Below are positions 52,106-62,099 of a DNA stretch of 64,000 nucleotides, one piece after another. The notes below the pieces were generated by a model. That model did no database searches. It was not told the origin of the DNA and was given only the letters and a program-made list of their open reading frames with translations. A program made the translations under genes and the position numbers. Each line of letters starts with the position of its first letter. The stretch's first letter is position 1. The stretch is from a bacterium (GTDB taxonomy: Bacteria > Zhuqueibacterota > QNDG01 > JAFGCO01). The stretch is taken from assembly GCA_016930535.1 (NCBI GenBank), contig JAFGGN010000065.1, forward strand, positions 62,001-126,000, in the 5' to 3' direction.

Positions 52106-52510
52106 ATGATCATTAAGCCCAATCTGAAAAGAATCCGGTATTTTGTCGGTTTTGTAACTATCCTGGGATGTTTTTTCATTTTAACGGGATTACTGGCAGG
52201 TCAAATCCTGATTATCATCGCGGGCATCCTGGCCGTGCTGTATTTTCCCGCGGTAAAATGGCGGATGCGGATCATGATTCAGGATGATTCCATGACCTAT
52301 GTCGGATTGCTCCAACGGTTTACTTTAAAGTGGGAAGAGATACGGGAACTGGTTCCCATGCACCGATACGGATATCCGGCAAACCGGATTTACGGACCGC
52401 TCGTATACGAGCTGAGAACGGAAAAAGGCTGTAAAAAAATCGATTTCCTCTATTTTGCCGGTCCGGGATTCAGGGAAATCGAACGGAGAATCCACAATAA
52501 GCCATCCTGA
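52106..52510 (+). CDS. Small membrane protein with PH-like domain
   Basis: 134 residues. Two N-terminal helices (about 12-29 and 32-48), then a short beta-rich domain (IMIQDDSMTYVGLLQRFTLKWEEIRELVPM) of bacterial PH-like type. No recognised function. Confidence 0.5.
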   Translation: MIIKPNLKRIRYFVGFVTILGCFFILTGLLAGQILIIIAGILAVLYFPAVKWRMRIMIQDDSMTYVGLLQRFTLKWEEIRELVPMHRYGYPANRIYGPLVYELRTEKGCKKIDFLYFAGPGFREIERRIHNKPS

Positions 52511-53108
52511 TCCTGATATATCCGTGATGATGTAACCTTCCCGCCTCCTGAAACGTCTGTAAATAAATCCCTTGGAATGAAAAACCGACATAGTGGAGCG
52601 TCAATCCATGCGTGATAGGGTATTTATATTTATTTTAATAATCTTGCTTGGCCGTGATCATTTGATTAATATGGTTTATTCAGCAAATTCAAATAAAAAA
52701 GAAAAGATTTATTGTCAGGAAAATGCTGCTTGTCCGCTGAAACCTGAACGGACACAGTCAAATCATGATTTGTTTGAGACGATGAGAGCGGAGATTCTGT
52801 GTTGGCCGTTGAGGCGATCGGCGCGTGTCCCCGACATGTGTGAATGACTACCAATATCATATGACCTGTGTCTTTAAACCATGCCATTTCCCTTGCATCT
52901 GTTGAAAAAAATCCGCATCTTTACCTGAGCATCATGACACCCGCGTGCAGCCTGGCTTTGTAACCGTGAAAAACAGGTTTCTGCGGGCTGAAGGCGGCAA
53001 TCCCGGTGAAATATGTCGTAACCGGCAGAAAAAACCGGTCTTGCATATCGTGTCATACGGATTACCATTATAACTATTTCAGACACCATAGTATAGAATG
53101 GTATTCTC
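52511..53108. other. Gene-poor region upstream of the large sensor kinase
   Basis: I see no convincing gene. A frame from ATG 52608 to 52847 (79 codons) has a hydrophobic start but a Cys/basic tail with no family or clear SD, and probably is not real. No strong promoter is seen just before 53109. Confidence 0.4.
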
Positions 53109-56100
53109 ATGTTCCCTTTTAAGCGATTCTTCTTTCTGACATTATGGTCCTTCATTCTTAATTCCGGCCTGTTCGGGCTGACCCCGAATTCATATCTGCG
53201 GTTCAGTCATTTGACTGTCGAAAACGGATTGTCCCATAATAAGGTAAATACGATCTGTCAGGACCATCTTGGTTTTGTATGGTTCGGAACCAATGAAGGG
53301 ATCAGCCGTTATGATGGTTTTGACTTTCGAACGTACAGGCATGATCCCGGGGATTCCACGACAATTACCAGCAATCTGGTGAAGCATCTCCTGGCGGACC
53401 GTGACGGCAATGTATGGGCAGGGATGGAGGGCCGGGGATTGTGTGTTTATGACTGGGACAAGGATGAGTTTCAGGAAATCAAGTACAACGGCAACATTCC
53501 GTTTTATTATACAATGGCCATGTGTGAAGACTCTAAGGGGATGATATGGGTAGGATGCAGGGATACGCTGTTTTGCCTGGACAGGAGAACGCATCATGTG
53601 GTCGATCGCCGGAGATACGGAAAAAGCCCCGATAATAACATGATCATGTCCCTGTATGAAGATTCCAGGTCGAATTTGTGGGTAGGCACCAACAGCAACG
53701 GGCTGTACCTGTTCAATCCGGAAACCCGTCAGTTTGTGCGTCATTTTCTTAAAACGGGCAATCCGCGCGCTCTGAACAGTAATGCCATCAATACCATTTA
53801 TGAGGACCGGTCAGGGCGTCTCTGGATCGGCACAAATGATAATGGACTTTATTTGTTCGATTATCAGGATTCAACGTTTCATCAAATAAATCTGGATCCG
53901 GATCAGGAGCGGAGCAGTCGAATACGATCCATCGTGGAAGACAGGGAAGGAAAGTTGTGGGTAGGAACACGAAGCGGCCTTTATTTGAAGATTGGAACCG
54001 GCAATACATTTATCCGTTACGCTCACAGTGATCATATGTTTTCTCAACTGGGCAACAGCTCGGTAATCACGGTTTTTATCGACAGCAATGAGATCATGTG
54101 GGTCGGCACCTATGCAGGAGGTGTCAGCTATGCCGATCTCAGGCAGAAGCCGTTTATCCACTATCATACTAAAAATAGTGTTCCATATGCATTGAACGAT
54201 CCGATCGTATTTTCTTTTATGGAGGACCATGCAGGTAATCTCTGGGTGGGTACGGAAGACGGCGGCATCAATGTGCTGAGTCAAAAGACGGGCACATTCA
54301 GATTTTTTAAAAATGATCCGTCTGACAGGAACTCCCTGCGAAGCAACAATATCAAGGCCATGGTACCTGACAACCGCGGGAATATCTGGATCGGCACATA
54401 CGGCGGCGGTCTGAATTACTATATGCAAAACGCACGGAAATTCGTCCATTTTCAAATCCCTGTCGAGGGCACCCATGATACGCTGGATCCCAATATTTAT
54501 ACACTTCATATGGATTCGGAGCAAAATTTATATATTGGCACGGGTGACGGATTGTACCGGCTGCTCAGTGCGAGGCAGCGATTGATCTATATGAACAGAG
54601 AGCTGAACGATACGCAGCATCTGCTGAATTATGTGCGGGCGATTTATGAAGACCACCGGAATCGGATCTGGATAGGCACCTATGAAAACGGATTGCTCCT
54701 GATAGACAGGCAGTCCAATACACTGAAACAGGTTTATGATGATTCGCAAACCGGCGCCGTGTTTACCATATATGAAGATACAGGGGAGAATCTCTGGTTC
54801 GGCAGTGAAAATGGCTTGTTCTGCATCGCCGGGGAAGCGGGCGAACTCATCCACCATACGGATGGCAATGGTGTGACCTTCGGTTCTGTGCTGGGCATAC
54901 TTGAAGATGGAAATCAAAACCTGTGGATCAGCACATCATCATCCGGGTTGATACAGGGCATCGGCGCTGTTTCGGATCCTGATCAATTCAGGCTGAAAAA
55001 ATACGATATGAACGATGGCTTACAGGGCAATCAGTTCAATTACAATGCCTATTATAAAAGTAAATCGGGTCATATGTATTTTGGGGGGATCAATGGGTTT
55101 AATGTTTTTTCCCCGGAGCAAATAGAGGACAATCCATACCGACCTCATATCGTCATTACAAACCTGAAAATTTTCAATGAAACCGTGCCCATTGGCAAGG
55201 AATTCATGGGCAGAATCGTTCTTGAGAGATCGATTTCCCGATGTGACACCGTGGTATTGTCTTACAAAGACAATGTGTTCACATTTGATTTTACAGCCCC
55301 TCATTATACATGTCCGGAAAAGAACCAATTTGCCTATATTCTGGAAGGTTTTGAAAAGAAATGGAACACCGTCGGTACCCGGCGGTCTGCCACTTACACC
55401 AGCATCGATCCCGGAACCTATGTTTTTCATGTAAAAGGAGCCAACAGCGATGGCGTTTGGAACGAGGAAGGGACATCGATCACGGTGATTATTACACGGC
55501 CCTACTGGCAAACCTGGTGGTTTTATTTAATCATGTTTGTGTGCGGGTCATTATCGATAATTACGATCCATAAGGTGAGAACCCGGGCGATTCAAAGAAG
55601 AAATGAGGAACTCCAGAAAATAAACACCGAACTGAACAAACAGATGTCTGAAAGAAAACGTGCTGAAGATGCATACCGGGACCTGTATGAAACCGCGCCT
55701 GTCGGGTATCATGAAATCGATCGCCAGGGCATTATCGTCCGTATCAATCAGACTGAGGCCAATCTTCTGGGATATACAAAGGATGAAATGATCGGTCACC
55801 ATGTATATGATTTTGTTGTCGATCAGGAAGCATCCAGGACAGCAATTGAATCTAAAATGACAGGCAAAACACCCCTGGCCGGATTTGAAAGAAAGTATAA
55901 GCGTAAAGATGGTTCTGTGATCGATGCCATCATCGAAGAAGTCCTGATTAAAGACAAGAATAATCAGATTGCAGGTATCCGATCGACAGTGCAGGATATC
56001 ACCTTGCGGAAGAAAGCGGAACAGCAGTACCAGCAGCTCAATGAAAAGCTGGAACAACGTGTTCATGAACGTACAGCTGAACTGGAGGCTGTCAATAAGG

Positions 56101-56783
56101 AACTGGAAGCATTCTCGTATTCCGTCTCTCACGATCTTCGGGAACCGCTTCGGGGTATCAGCGGATTCAGCCAGATTTTGAATGAGGATTATTCTGATCA
56201 AATCGATGAGGCAGGGAGAGATTATCTTCAAAGGATTTGCGCAGCCGTCAAGCGGATGTCCAATTTAATCGATGATTTGCTCAAGCTGTCCCGATTGACG
56301 AGAAGTAAAATCCGTTTTGAGAAGGTCGATCTGGGGCTGTTGGCTGATGCGGCCATCGATGAACTCCTGCAATCCAGGCCAAAAAGAAAGATCCGGTTCG
56401 TGAAAGCCGGGGATCTTGTGGTCAGGGGCGACAAGCCGCTCCTGAATATCATGATAAAAAATCTGATGCAGAATGCATGGAAATTCACATTAAAGCAGGA
56501 CCAGCCAATAATTGAGCTGGGCCGGATGAAAATAAAAAATCAGACCGTTTTTTATATCAGGGATAACGGCGTTGGTTTTGATATGACCTATTCGGACAAG
56601 TTATTTGAGGTTTTCCAGCGTCAGCACAACGAATTTGAGGGGACGGGTATCGGTCTGGCCACGGTTCAGCGAATTATTCGCCGACACGGGGGCCGGATCT
56701 GGGCCGAGGGAAAAGTGGGCGAGGGGGCCACATTCTTTTTCACTTTCAGGTCATCGAAAATGCTTTCGGCTACTATACGATGA
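53109..56783 (+). CDS. Two-component-regulator propeller/PAS sensor histidine kinase
   Basis: 1,224 residues. Signal peptide, then about 14 Reg_prop blades (pattern D-x-x-GxxWxGTxxxGL, for example LWVGTNSNGLYLFN, LWIGTNDNGLYLFD) to about residue 700, a Y_Y_Y beta sandwich, a helix near 801-818 and a coiled coil. A PAS domain (about 855-960: DLYETAPVGYHEIDRQG), then HisKA with SYSVSHDLREPLRG (His near 1008) and HATPase (NLMQNAWKF, DNGVGFD, GTGIGLATVQRI). Unlike Bacteroides hybrid sensors it lacks receiver and HTH domains. The ligand, likely extracytoplasmic carbohydrate, is inferred from the family. The gene ends 11 bases before a CBM13-like gene remnant. Confidence 0.88.
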   Translation: MFPFKRFFFLTLWSFILNSGLFGLTPNSYLRFSHLTVENGLSHNKVNTICQDHLGFVWFGTNEGISRYDGFDFRTYRHDPGDSTTITSNLVKHLLADRDGNVWAGMEGRGLCVYDWDKDEFQEIKYNGNIPFYYTMAMCEDSKGMIWVGCRDTLFCLDRRTHHVVDRRRYGKSPDNNMIMSLYEDSRSNLWVGTNSNGLYLFNPETRQFVRHFLKTGNPRALNSNAINTIYEDRSGRLWIGTNDNGLYLFDYQDSTFHQINLDPDQERSSRIRSIVEDREGKLWVGTRSGLYLKIGTGNTFIRYAHSDHMFSQLGNSSVITVFIDSNEIMWVGTYAGGVSYADLRQKPFIHYHTKNSVPYALNDPIVFSFMEDHAGNLWVGTEDGGINVLSQKTGTFRFFKNDPSDRNSLRSNNIKAMVPDNRGNIWIGTYGGGLNYYMQNARKFVHFQIPVEGTHDTLDPNIYTLHMDSEQNLYIGTGDGLYRLLSARQRLIYMNRELNDTQHLLNYVRAIYEDHRNRIWIGTYENGLLLIDRQSNTLKQVYDDSQTGAVFTIYEDTGENLWFGSENGLFCIAGEAGELIHHTDGNGVTFGSVLGILEDGNQNLWISTSSSGLIQGIGAVSDPDQFRLKKYDMNDGLQGNQFNYNAYYKSKSGHMYFGGINGFNVFSPEQIEDNPYRPHIVITNLKIFNETVPIGKEFMGRIVLERSISRCDTVVLSYKDNVFTFDFTAPHYTCPEKNQFAYILEGFEKKWNTVGTRRSATYTSIDPGTYVFHVKGANSDGVWNEEGTSITVIITRPYWQTWWFYLIMFVCGSLSIITIHKVRTRAIQRRNEELQKINTELNKQMSERKRAEDAYRDLYETAPVGYHEIDRQGIIVRINQTEANLLGYTKDEMIGHHVYDFVVDQEASRTAIESKMTGKTPLAGFERKYKRKDGSVIDAIIEEVLIKDKNNQIAGIRSTVQDITLRKKAEQQYQQLNEKLEQRVHERTAELEAVNKELEAFSYSVSHDLREPLRGISGFSQILNEDYSDQIDEAGRDYLQRICAAVKRMSNLIDDLLKLSRLTRSKIRFEKVDLGLLADAAIDELLQSRPKRKIRFVKAGDLVVRGDKPLLNIMIKNLMQNAWKFTLKQDQPIIELGRMKIKNQTVFYIRDNGVGFDMTYSDKLFEVFQRQHNEFEGTGIGLATVQRIIRRHGGRIWAEGKVGEGATFFFTFRSSKMLSATIR

Positions 56784-56796
56784 TTGTGCAGCATAG

Positions 56797-57324
56797 CGGT
56801 CAGCTGCCAGTGGAGCCAATGTGCTGCAATGGCCTTCGAATGGCGGCATCAATCAGCAATGGACCATTGCCTATGTGGACAGCGGCTGGTACAAAGTAAC
56901 GGCCAGACACAGCGGCAAGTGCCTCGAGGTCGCAAACGGCAGCACAGCAGACGGTGCGAATGTCCGCCAATATACTGACAACGGTGACAATGCACAGCGG
57001 TGGCAGTTTGGTTTGGCCGGCGCTCCGGTTTCGGTTTCGGAAACAGAAGGCCGAAACCTGGTCGAGGCTTTCACGCTCGAACAAAATGTTCCCAATCCGT
57101 TCAATCCGGACACGGAGATTCGGTATCACCTGGCAACGGCGGCAACAATCCGGCTTGAAATTGTGGATATTCTTGGACGAAGGGTCAGAGTATTGAATGC
57201 CGGCCATGTGCCGGCCGGAACAACCAGTATCCGCTGGGATGCCAAAAGCACTGTCGGAATGCAGGTGCCGGCCGGCTTGTATTTCTGCCGGCTGCGTGTC
57301 GAAACACCCGGTCAGGTTTTTTAA
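56797..57324 (+). pseudogene. 3' remnant of a CBM13 (ricin-type) protein with sorting domain
   Basis: The frame is open from just after TAG 56794-56796. It starts in the middle of a ricin-B repeat (SAASGANVLQWPSNGG, NQQWTI, GKCLEVANGSTADGANV, NAQRWQF) and continues into a C-terminal sorting domain (NVPNPFNPDTEIRYHL, VDILGRRVRVL), ending VETPGQVF. There is no signal peptide or start with SD, so the 5' part has been lost. The junction with the kinase gene upstream looks like the edge of a deletion. Confidence 0.7.
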
Positions 57325-57398
57325 AAACCTGGAAGATGCTGTTGTTGAAGGAGCGGGCCCGGCATTATCGAAATATTACAGAAACGGAGACAAAGCAA

Positions 57399-57947
57399 AT
57401 GAAAAGAAAAGAATTCCTGAACTCGATATGCCTCTCAGGCGCATGTGCCTGTTCGGCATCCATGTTACTGGCCCAGGATACGGGCAGTGCCGCAGAAAAT
57501 GAGAAACCGAAGGAAGACTGGCGAATTGGTTTTTCAAAAACACGCTACACAAAGCTGATGGAAATTCTTCAGTCCAAATTGACCGAAGAAGAATTTTCCG
57601 AAATCATTCAATTGCTGGGAAGGGCCTGTTCGGCCAGTATCGGATTTATTCAGACTTACGCAGGCGATCCCGACGGATATTTAAAAGAGTTAAAGCGACG
57701 CTGGAATGAAAATTCGGTTTATGACCGGGAGAATGGCGTGATTACGGTCTCTTCCGAGGAAAGGACGGAATGTGTCTGCCCGTTGATCGATACGGCGAAA
57801 GTTTCCCATAAAGTCTGTGATTGTTCGCTCGGCTGGCAAAAACAGACCTTTGAAACGGTACTCGGTAAAAAAGTGGATGTGGAAATCAAGGAATCGATTA
57901 TTCGCGGCGGCAAAAAGTGCACATTTGAAATACGGATTCTGGCATAG
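57399..57947 (+). CDS. Exported Cys-rich protein, V4R-like C-terminus
   Basis: 182 residues from ATG 57399; an in-frame start 63 bases upstream is less plausible. The N-terminus MKRKEFLNSICLSGACAC resembles a Tat-type signal with KRKEF in place of twin arginine. The C-terminal half has ECVCPL, VCDCSLGWQ and GGKKCTFEIRI, close to the cysteine-ended V4R/4-vinyl reductase pattern, which often binds zinc. Function unknown. Confidence 0.55.
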   Translation: MKRKEFLNSICLSGACACSASMLLAQDTGSAAENEKPKEDWRIGFSKTRYTKLMEILQSKLTEEEFSEIIQLLGRACSASIGFIQTYAGDPDGYLKELKRRWNENSVYDRENGVITVSSEERTECVCPLIDTAKVSHKVCDCSLGWQKQTFETVLGKKVDVEIKESIIRGGKKCTFEIRILA

Positions 57948-58027
57948 GTCATATAGATGGTCGTGAAGCACGGATAACGGATCCGCAACCCGCTGATGCA
58001 TCAGACCATTTGTCAGGGAGACTTCAG

Positions 58028-58501
58028 ATGCAGATGAAACCCATCGGAATCATTCATACACCCTTTCAGAAGCCGGAAGGCATGCCCATTCAGCCCTCAG
58101 GCGCCGCGGGTGTAAAAGGCACGGTCGAAGTGTTCAGGGAATTCAGGGCCGGACTGAAGGATGTGGACGGTTTTTCCCACCTTGTCCTCATTTACCGGTT
58201 CCACCAGAGCAGCGGTTTCTGCCTCGAGGTGGTCCCGTTCATGGACTCCCGGACCCGCGGGCTTTTCGCCACGCGCGCACCGCGCAGACCGAATCCGATC
58301 GGGCTGTCCGTGGTTCTGCTGGACAGGATCGAAGACGGATGCCTTTACGTAGAGAACGTGGATATGCTGAACGGAACGCCGCTTCTGGACATCAAGCCTT
58401 ATGTGCCCGAATTCGACAGTCCGGGGCCCGTCCGGACCGGATGGCTGGAGCAGGCCCGGAAAACCGTGGCGGACAGGAAGTCGGATCGAAGATTCATGTA
58501 G
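58028..58501 (+). CDS. trmO: tRNA m6t6A methyltransferase TrmO (TsaA family)
   Basis: 157 residues from ATG 58028 (alternative ATG 58034). The family pattern GIIHTPFQKPEGMPIQ, FSHLVLIYRFHQS, RTRGLFATRAPRRPNPIGLS and MLNGTPLLDIKPYVPEFD is complete. TrmO methylates N6-threonylcarbamoyladenosine at tRNA position 37 with S-adenosylmethionine. It stands alone. Confidence 0.9.
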   Translation: MQMKPIGIIHTPFQKPEGMPIQPSGAAGVKGTVEVFREFRAGLKDVDGFSHLVLIYRFHQSSGFCLEVVPFMDSRTRGLFATRAPRRPNPIGLSVVLLDRIEDGCLYVENVDMLNGTPLLDIKPYVPEFDSPGPVRTGWLEQARKTVADRKSDRRFM

Positions 58502-58608
58502 AACGGCGGTCTGCTGAAAATCCGGTCCGGAGAGCGTGTGAAACCGTTCCTGTGTTTTACGCGGACGCTTGCTTATAAACATATGATTAAAAGATGGAGA
58601 AAAAAACG

Positions 58609-58636
58609 AATGCGCCGTCGTGTACACCGGCGCATT
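58609..58636 (-). terminator. Intrinsic terminator of the LytS/LytTR operon
   Basis: 9-base arms aatgcgccg/cggcgcatt around a 10-base loop; reading on the minus strand a run of T residues follows (cgttttttt). It lies 27 bases after the minus-strand stop of the regulator gene. Confidence 0.75.
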
Positions 58637-58662
58637 TTGAATTTGGCCTTTTCCCGGAAGGT

Positions 58663-59385
58663 TTATCCGAACCGGTGCTTCAGACGAGCCGCATAACGGC
58701 GGCTGATAATGAGCGGAGCCTCGACACCTTTCAGATACACACGGAAGGAATAATTGAACCATTCCTCGAGCCGGTCGATAAATTCCATATTGATGATCGT
58801 GGACCGGTGAATGCGGCAGAACTGGGCTTCGGGAAGCCGGGTTTCCCATTCCCGCAGAGACTTCTGTGTGAGTCCCTTTTCTCCGTTGGTCATCAATACT
58901 TCGGAGTAGTCACCTGCCGAATTGATATATAGAATCGTATTGATTTTCAGGAACTTGAGATGATTACCAAGGGTCAGGAACAGCCGGTCATTGTAATTCA
59001 GCCTGCGTTTCTGCACGACCGCGGGTGAATCATCATCCAGACGTTCCAGGGTTCTTCCCAGCCTGTCCGGATTGATGGGTTTAAGCAGATAATCGAGCGC
59101 GTTGACCTCAAAGGCCCGGATGGCGAACTCGTCAAAAGCGGTGACAAAGATAATTTTGATATCACTGTCGATGTTTCCCAGCAGATCGAATCCGGATTCT
59201 CCGGGCATCTGGATGTCCAGGAAAATGACATCCGGCTTGCTTTTCTCCACGCTTTTCACGGCACTGGACACGGATTCCGCTTCGCCGATCACATGAATGT
59301 GCTCGAAATTCTGCAGGAGAGCGATCAGGTCTTTGCGGGCCAGGCGTTCGTCATCGACGATCAGCGCATTGTACTGTTTCTTCAT
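58663..59385 (-). CDS. LytTR-family response regulator
   Basis: 240 residues. Receiver: VDDERLARKDL, Asp in VIFLDIQMPGESGFD (about 56), Thr in FVTAFDEFA and Lys in LLKPI. The C-terminal LytTR DNA-binding domain has ILYINSAGDYSEVLM, CRIHRSTIINMEFI and PLIISRRYAARLK. It overlaps the upstream kinase gene by 35 bases. Confidence 0.92.
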   Translation of the reverse strand: MKKQYNALIVDDERLARKDLIALLQNFEHIHVIGEAESVSSAVKSVEKSKPDVIFLDIQMPGESGFDLLGNIDSDIKIIFVTAFDEFAIRAFEVNALDYLLKPINPDRLGRTLERLDDDSPAVVQKRRLNYNDRLFLTLGNHLKFLKINTILYINSAGDYSEVLMTNGEKGLTQKSLREWETRLPEAQFCRIHRSTIINMEFIDRLEEWFNYSFRVYLKGVEAPLIISRRYAARLKHRFG

Positions 59386-60463
59386 GGACGGGCTTCACAA
59401 TTTTATGAATTTCAATATGGACGGTCACCCAACCGTCTTTTTCACCGGTTGTCAGGCTGAAATTTTCGGGATAAAGTGAATCGAGATGTTTGCGGACCAT
59501 GGACAGGCCGTGAGTCAGACCGTTCTCCCTGCCGTTTGCCGGCGTAATCCATCTGCCCGTATTGGCGATCTCTACATATAGCGTGCTTCCCCGCATTTCT
59601 GTCCGGAGCCTGATTCTGAGCGGCAGCGCACTGGTCTTTAATCCGTATTTGATGGCGTTTTCGGCAAGCGGATACAGCAGGAAGCTGATCACCGGACAGG
59701 ATTCGGTCACAGGATCCACATCGTAATGTACCTTCAGTTTGTCTTCATACCGGCGCTTCTCGATGGAAAAATAATGCCGTATGGCTTCGAGTTCGTAATG
59801 GAGCGGTACAACGCTCTGATCCTTGCTGATCAGGCTGTATCTCAGAAATTCGGAAAGTTCGGTGATCATTTGTTTGGCGTTTTGCCTGTTTTCTCCGATC
59901 AATGCACGAATGGCATTCAGGGCGTTAAACAGAAAATGCGGATTCAGCTGATAATGAATCATCTGCAATTGCGCCTTCTGTGTCTGTTCCCTGGCCATCC
60001 TGGCCCGTTCTTTCTGATCGTTCCAGGCCCTCCAGAATTTAATGGTGAAATACAGGGCGCTCCAGGAAGTCAACAGCACCGTATTGAAGAACACGGTCAC
60101 AATCATTTTCGTGACGGCGTGGTCCCGGAGCATTTTGTTCCAGTCCGGCCAGCCGTAGGCGATGGTGCCCCAGAGCATCTGAAATCCCCAGACCCAGATA
60201 TTCGCTGCGACAAACGAGCAGCCCAGCGTCGTCAGGCTCAGAACAAGAATGGACTGGGATCGGGACGCCAATCTGCGGTACACCTGCCTCATGCCGCATG
60301 AGATCAGAAAACCCGTAATAATCACGAGAATGACACGGAAAACATCCATGGGTCTGATCTCGCGGAAGAGAATCATATGAACAAAATACAACAGGCCGTA
60401 CAGTCCCCATCCGCAGATCTGAATGCGCCAGAACGTGGTGATTTTACTGTTCATGTCATGCAT
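59351..60463 (-). CDS. LytS-type sensor kinase (His_kinase/HATPase), copy 1
   Basis: 370 residues. About four helices (about 10-160), then QMIHYQLNPHFLFNALNAIRALI, the His_kinase signature with the phospho-acceptor histidine in NPHFLFN, and HATPase parts LAENAIKYGL, GRENGLTHGLSMVRKHLD. It overlaps the LytTR gene by 35 bases and is a close paralogue of the gene upstream. Confidence 0.9.
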   Translation of the reverse strand: MHDMNSKITTFWRIQICGWGLYGLLYFVHMILFREIRPMDVFRVILVIITGFLISCGMRQVYRRLASRSQSILVLSLTTLGCSFVAANIWVWGFQMLWGTIAYGWPDWNKMLRDHAVTKMIVTVFFNTVLLTSWSALYFTIKFWRAWNDQKERARMAREQTQKAQLQMIHYQLNPHFLFNALNAIRALIGENRQNAKQMITELSEFLRYSLISKDQSVVPLHYELEAIRHYFSIEKRRYEDKLKVHYDVDPVTESCPVISFLLYPLAENAIKYGLKTSALPLRIRLRTEMRGSTLYVEIANTGRWITPANGRENGLTHGLSMVRKHLDSLYPENFSLTTGEKDGWVTVHIEIHKIVKPVHEETVQCADRR

Positions 60464-60477
60464 GATGTTCTCTTTTT

Positions 60478-61554
60478 TTAATTTTTGTAGATTTCCATCA
60501 TGATATGAACTTCATTTTGTGTTTTACGGATTATCAGACGGTGGTGCTGCGGGAAGGCGTTTTCAAGACGCTGTCTGACGTTTTCAAGACCGGTACCGGT
60601 GCTGTAATCCATATAATTGCCGTCTTCCTGTTCTATCCATTTACCCGTGTTGCATACGGTCAGTTTCAGCTTGTGTTCCTGCACACGGGCCTGGATGCGG
60701 ATTTTCAGGGGCAGGGAGCTGGTTCTCATGCCGTACTTGATGGCATTTTCAGCCAGGGGATGAATGAGAAAACTGATCACGGGATATTCTTCGGCCTCGG
60801 GATCAATATCGAAATTGACGTCCAGTTTATCCTCATACCGTTTCTTTTCAATCGAAAAGTAGTGGCGCAGTGCATCGATTTCATGCTTCAGAGGAATATC
60901 CGTGTGGTCATTGTTCATCAGTGAATATCTCAGGAATTCCGAGAGTTCCGTAATCATCATACGTGCCTGTGTCTCGTTCTCGTCGATCAGAGCCCGTACT
61001 GAATTCAGTGCATTGAACAGAAAATGCGGATTGAGCTGGTATCTGAGCATTTGAAGCTGTGAGCGTTTGGCAAGCAAATCGGCCCGTTCCGTACGGAACA
61101 TCTGCTGCTGCCACGTCATCCAGAATTTGATCACAAAATAGCAAGTGCTCCACGCAAAAAGCAGCAGTTCCCAGTAAAATGTATTCAGCAGATAGTTCTT
61201 GAAGGTAATGGGCATGGTTTCCTGATTGCCGCTTTTCATAGCCAGATCCAGAAGCAGATCGAAGCCGTACCAGATATTGGCTGTCACGAGCGTGACGCCC
61301 AGGACGATGAATACGAGCTTCGACAGCGCGATGGACTGCAGCCTGACATTCCGGTATATACTGTGCATGAGCAGGCTGAGCAGAAAGCCCGTGAATGCGA
61401 CCAGCATGCCCCAAAGCATGGCCTTGGGCATGAACACTTTGGCCGAGGCGTGTATGAGACAGATGAACAGCAGATAGAATCCCCATCCCATGCACTGCAG
61501 GATCCAGAACATGGTTCTTTTCTGCCTGGGTTTGTCGAAATTAACGGGAGACAA
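60478..61554 (-). CDS. LytS-type sensor kinase, copy 2
   Basis: 358 residues. Start at TTG 61554, supported by SD aaggag at good spacing; no ATG gives the expected N-terminal helix length. QMLRYQLNPHFLFNALNSVRAL, LAENAIKYGM and GTGLENVRQRLEN are present. It is 14 bases upstream of copy 1 on the same strand, suggesting duplication with one shared regulator. Confidence 0.87.
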   Translation of the reverse strand: MSPVNFDKPRQKRTMFWILQCMGWGFYLLFICLIHASAKVFMPKAMLWGMLVAFTGFLLSLLMHSIYRNVRLQSIALSKLVFIVLGVTLVTANIWYGFDLLLDLAMKSGNQETMPITFKNYLLNTFYWELLLFAWSTCYFVIKFWMTWQQQMFRTERADLLAKRSQLQMLRYQLNPHFLFNALNSVRALIDENETQARMMITELSEFLRYSLMNNDHTDIPLKHEIDALRHYFSIEKKRYEDKLDVNFDIDPEAEEYPVISFLIHPLAENAIKYGMRTSSLPLKIRIQARVQEHKLKLTVCNTGKWIEQEDGNYMDYSTGTGLENVRQRLENAFPQHHRLIIRKTQNEVHIMMEIYKN

Positions 61555-62099
61555 GGGCCAGCTCCTTTGTCCTTGTTATCGGAATATGTGAGTTCAAGGT
61601 TTCCTGTCGTGCGGTTTTTGTTTCCGAATCGGCCGCCGGCGGAAGGCTGATCCGGCGATGAAAAGGCCGGTGTAAGGTCCGAAACCGGCGGTTTTCCGTC
61701 GGTGTTTGTCTAAATATACGGAAAAACAATCGTTTCGTTACATTATTTTCCCTTTTATAATAATAAAATTTTTCAATTCTTACAATGGGATTCTCGCCAA
61801 GCGGTTATATATGACGCCGAACGGTTTATTATCCGGCTGAGCGGCACACGTGTTCCGGCAGGTTGATTGGTTGCAGTTCACTGTTATATAATGAGGAGGA
61901 TTGAGCGTAAACCGGGACCGGATGGTACGCGATCCGGAACATGAAAAATGCCGGCCGGACATTTCACCCGTTATTTTTACCTTTTACCGAAAATATTTTC
62001 CGTTCGTCGAATACCGGTTCATATTCAGCCTGTAATTTGGTTTCTTAGGACCGTATCAATTCATTACATTTTCCCCCTGAACCTGTTGGAGGAGGTCCT
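61555..62099. other. Divergent regulatory region between LytS operon and SusC gene
   Basis: No gene is seen. The central part (61730-61790) is A/T-rich and probably carries one or both promoters, but no hexamer pair is convincing. A small hairpin (gccggt/accggc near 61664-61687) lies on the kinase side, and SD ggaggaggt immediately precedes ATG 62100. Confidence 0.45.

Noticed and set aside
52608..52847. Possible 79-codon gene upstream of the large kinase
   Set aside because: Hydrophobic start but no SD, no family pattern and a Cys/Arg-rich tail; not strong enough to call.
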